Part shown: positions 62,161 through 64,000 of the stretch, piece by piece
How positions within the stretch are numbered: position 1 is the stretch's first letter
Layout: every line of letters begins with the position of its first letter
Assembly (NCBI GenBank): GCA_020860515.1
Contig: JAJBUG010000053.1
Coordinates: 37,209-101,208, forward strand
Origin: Bacteroidales bacterium
GTDB taxonomy: Bacteria; Bacteroidota; Bacteroidia; Bacteroidales; Muribaculaceae
Length of the DNA: 64,000 nt
Direction of reading: 5' to 3'
Notes under the pieces: model-generated
Told to the model about the DNA's origin: nothing
Databases searched by the model: none
Seen by the model: the letters and a program-made list of their open reading frames with translations, nothing else
Translations under genes and position numbers: made by a program

Positions 62161-62376
62161 ATGGGAGCACTCACATCTTTTGCCCTACAAGCAGCCATCA
62201 TCCTGACATACCCCTTCATCCCCCAGCATGATATAATTTATATCAAAGATGGCAAAGAAATCTCCATCGAAGAATTGATGACTATTGAGAACTCATCTAT
62301 CACCGCCATCTCCCTCGACAAGGAAACCATTCCCAACCGCCTATACATCACCACCAAAGCCACTGCAACAAAATAA
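62161..62376 (+). pseudogene. BlaR1/M56-type sensor remnant (large internal deletion)
   Basis: The frame gives 71 residues. The first 18 (MGALTSFALQAAIILTYP) look like the start of a BlaR1/M56 first transmembrane helix. After a few residues the sequence turns into YIKDGKEISIEELMTIENSS, which recalls the DGKxxSxEE... segment near the C-terminus of such proteins in Bacteroidota. The protease domain with its HExxH is missing. It is 4 bp after blaI, the normal place for blaR1. It may be a tiny membrane protein still in use, but more likely a relic. Confidence 0.6.
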
Positions 62377-62457
62377 TAGCCTCCAATCATCTTTTTCATA
62401 CTCAATAACGCCCATAGAGCCGCCCTGCGACAGAGTGGCTCTTGAACTATACTCCTT

Positions 62458-63885
62458 TTATTTGAATAAGTCAGGCATTGTAACTTCAGAATGTACGATG
62501 CTCTTGTGCTTGCCATCGACAACGCCATAGGTGGTGACAAAAGTGTGTACCGTGGCTTTCTTAATCTTCGTGGCTTGACGGAAAAGGGCTTCTCGGTTCA
62601 AAAGCCTTTCTTCATACTCATTGTCAATCACATATTTGCCTGTGCTGAATTTCATCTCACAGAGATGAATCATGCGGTCGTCTCTTTCAATAATAAAGTC
62701 GATTTGCGCGCCTCGTGTTTGCTGTCCATCACCAATTTGATGCCATGAGGAAATCGATGTGCCACGGTCAGCAATCCCCAAAGCCTGTTTAATCTGTGGA
62801 TGGTGGCGCATGCATATCAATTCAAATGTGATGCCCATCCATGAGGATATGGATTTAGAGTTTATATTGTGGGTCCACCAATATTCATCACGGGTATTGT
62901 TAGCCTCTACAAATTGATAGTAGAAGTGAGTAAAGAAATCAACTAATCGATAAGTAGTTTCTCTTTTGCTCATTCCATACTGCGACCACTTTTCAATAAA
63001 ATCACAACGTTCCAGATTTTTAAGAGCCCGGGTGAGTTTGCCCCCCTCTAATTTTATCTTTTTTGATATTTCTTTATTAGTAAGGCCTGACTTATTTGCA
63101 CTTAATGTTTTTACTATTGAGGTGTACAATCCCACATTTTCAAATAAAGCGGGGAACAATTCGTCGAATTCCACCCTTAGCACTCCATCTGGACGGAAGA
63201 ACAAGCGGTCAACATTTTGTGCCAAACTTTCTTTCGGGTTAATTTGGCGGTAATAAAATGGCACTCCACCCAAAAGCATATATGATTGGAGAATTTGGAA
63301 TCGATCCCACCGAGCACCTATACCCTTCAGGTATTGTTCGACTTCCTTAAGTGTAAATGGTTCTACATGAATGCGTGAGGTAACCCTTGCATGTAGGCCT
63401 CCCTTATTATCTATAAGTTTATCCACCATCCAAGAGGTTGCCGAGCCAGTGGCTACCAACATTATGTCGTTGCGACTTGCTGCCCAGCTGTTCCAGAAAT
63501 ATTCTAAGGCACTGACAAAATCGGATCGACGAGTATCCATCCATGGCATTTCATCAAAGAAAATTATTTTTTTTCGGTCCTTAGGCAAACTTTCCAAGTA
63601 ATTCTCCAAGGCATAAAAGGCATCAGACCAAGTATCAAGACGGCCTATGGATTTTCCTGAAAAACGTTTCAGAGTCCGTGAAAAATTTTGAAGTAATGTA
63701 CGTTTTTTTTGATTCCTGGCACCTACATACTTGAAATCGAATTTATTATCGAAAAATTCATCAATAAGATAGGTTTTTCCTACGCGCCTACGCCCGTAGA
63801 TTATGACCAGTTCTGACCGATTGGAGTTAAGGCAGCGGTCAAGCTCGGTGCATTCTCTTTCTCGTGCTATAAATTTTTCATTCAT
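62458..63885 (-). CDS. P-loop ATPase with DUF234-like C-terminus
   Basis: Start chosen at 63885 (Met-Asn-Glu-Lys-Phe); the frame from 63924 would begin before the promoter box. The protein has 475 residues: Walker A YGRRRVGKT, Walker B FFDEMPWM, a helical middle, a winged-helix-like part (SANKSGLTNKEIS) and a DUF234 nuclease-like end (QIDFIIERDDRMIHLCEMKFS). Such ATPases are widespread in Bacteroidota and archaea; function is unknown, possibly defence or mobile-element related. Confidence 0.85.
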   Translation of the reverse strand: MNEKFIARERECTELDRCLNSNRSELVIIYGRRRVGKTYLIDEFFDNKFDFKYVGARNQKKRTLLQNFSRTLKRFSGKSIGRLDTWSDAFYALENYLESLPKDRKKIIFFDEMPWMDTRRSDFVSALEYFWNSWAASRNDIMLVATGSATSWMVDKLIDNKGGLHARVTSRIHVEPFTLKEVEQYLKGIGARWDRFQILQSYMLLGGVPFYYRQINPKESLAQNVDRLFFRPDGVLRVEFDELFPALFENVGLYTSIVKTLSANKSGLTNKEISKKIKLEGGKLTRALKNLERCDFIEKWSQYGMSKRETTYRLVDFFTHFYYQFVEANNTRDEYWWTHNINSKSISSWMGITFELICMRHHPQIKQALGIADRGTSISSWHQIGDGQQTRGAQIDFIIERDDRMIHLCEMKFSTGKYVIDNEYEERLLNREALFRQATKIKKATVHTFVTTYGVVDGKHKSIVHSEVTMPDLFK

Positions 63886-63913
63886 AAGGCAATAGTATAA
63901 TATTTTTCTGTTG

Positions 63914-63921
63914 CAAAGATA
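63914..63921 (-). promoter_or_regulatory. -7 box of the DUF234-type ATPase gene
   Basis: TATCTTTG on the minus strand, 28 bp before the ATG at 63885. Confidence 0.65.
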
Positions 63922-63962
63922 CAAATAATTTTTGAAATAATCTAAAAAAAGTGTGGATAAGT

Positions 63963-63997
63963 GTACTTTATCTCCGATTTTTGGTGAGATAAAGTAC
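63963..63997. repeat. 12-bp inverted repeat at the window end
   Basis: GTACTTTATCTC (63963-63974) and GAGATAAAGTAC (63986-63997), perfect, with an 11-nt loop. It may be a terminator for a gene beyond the window or an operator. Confidence 0.75.
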
Positions 63998-64000
63998 GCT

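Noticed and set aside
63911..63922. CTnDOT-like attachment core (GTANNTTTGC) near the window end
   Set aside because: The match coincides with the -7 promoter box of the ATPase gene; the two motifs overlap by nature, so it is not evidence of an att site.

Overview
The window is bacterial and reads as Bacteroidota, most likely Bacteroidales. The reasons are the promoters (TTTG/TTG, about 20 bp, then TAnnTTTG), a CTnDOT-type Tra operon (TraE to TraO), FimA/Mfa-like fimbrillin lipoproteins with BspA-like repeats, IntDOT-like tyrosine recombinases, dipeptidyl peptidase IV and many short Cys-anchored lipoproteins. The family within the order cannot be fixed from the sequence alone.

Positions 1 to about 38850 look accessory. 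After the end of an unknown gene (3-452) and an M23 peptidase (665-1363) comes a small leftward module of a Fic protein, an AbiEii-type nucleotidyltransferase and its DUF6922-like partner (1459-3262). A RecD2-like helicase follows, then a leftward conjugation operon (24992 to 5564): TraE twice, TraF, TraG, three poorly known secreted proteins, TraJ, TraK, TraL, TraM, TraN, TraO, a lipoprotein, an M23 peptidase, the coupling protein and a lysozyme. No relaxase is visible. An integrase gene (25192-26835) diverges from the operon.

The most striking region is 26896-37029. It holds one fimbrillin-like lipoprotein gene (34136 to 31178, frameshifted in its variable half), a complete paralogue behind it (37029 to 34258), and two repeat-domain cassettes with no start codon on the opposite strand (A 26896-28389, B 29408-31066). 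Cassette B and the gene share a perfect 70-bp inverted repeat exactly where the conserved part ends. Inversion of the roughly 3.3 kb between the copies would join cassette B in frame to the signal peptide and fimbrillin half. It would also move the frameshift into the silent position. A HEPN/MNT toxin-antitoxin pair lies between cassettes A and B. I read this as a DNA-inversion cassette system that varies a surface adhesin. The second integrase gene (38524-37350, frameshifted) and a tRNA-like sequence (about 38865-38919) mark the probable right end of the mobile region.

From 39146 to the end the genes are mostly core: ftsE, dacB, rsmI, ndh, miaA, dipeptidyl peptidase IV, bioD, smpB (apparent frameshift), a YIP1-like protein, an NlpC/P60 hydrolase and dnaG. 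Also here are a coiled-coil protein ending in a sliding-clamp-binding motif, a 1005-residue receiver/PEP-synthase-like protein, and a BlaI repressor followed by a shrunken BlaR1 remnant. A DUF234-type ATPase closes the window. Intergenic spaces here carry 7-bp tandem repeats and two copies of a MITE-like palindromic element.
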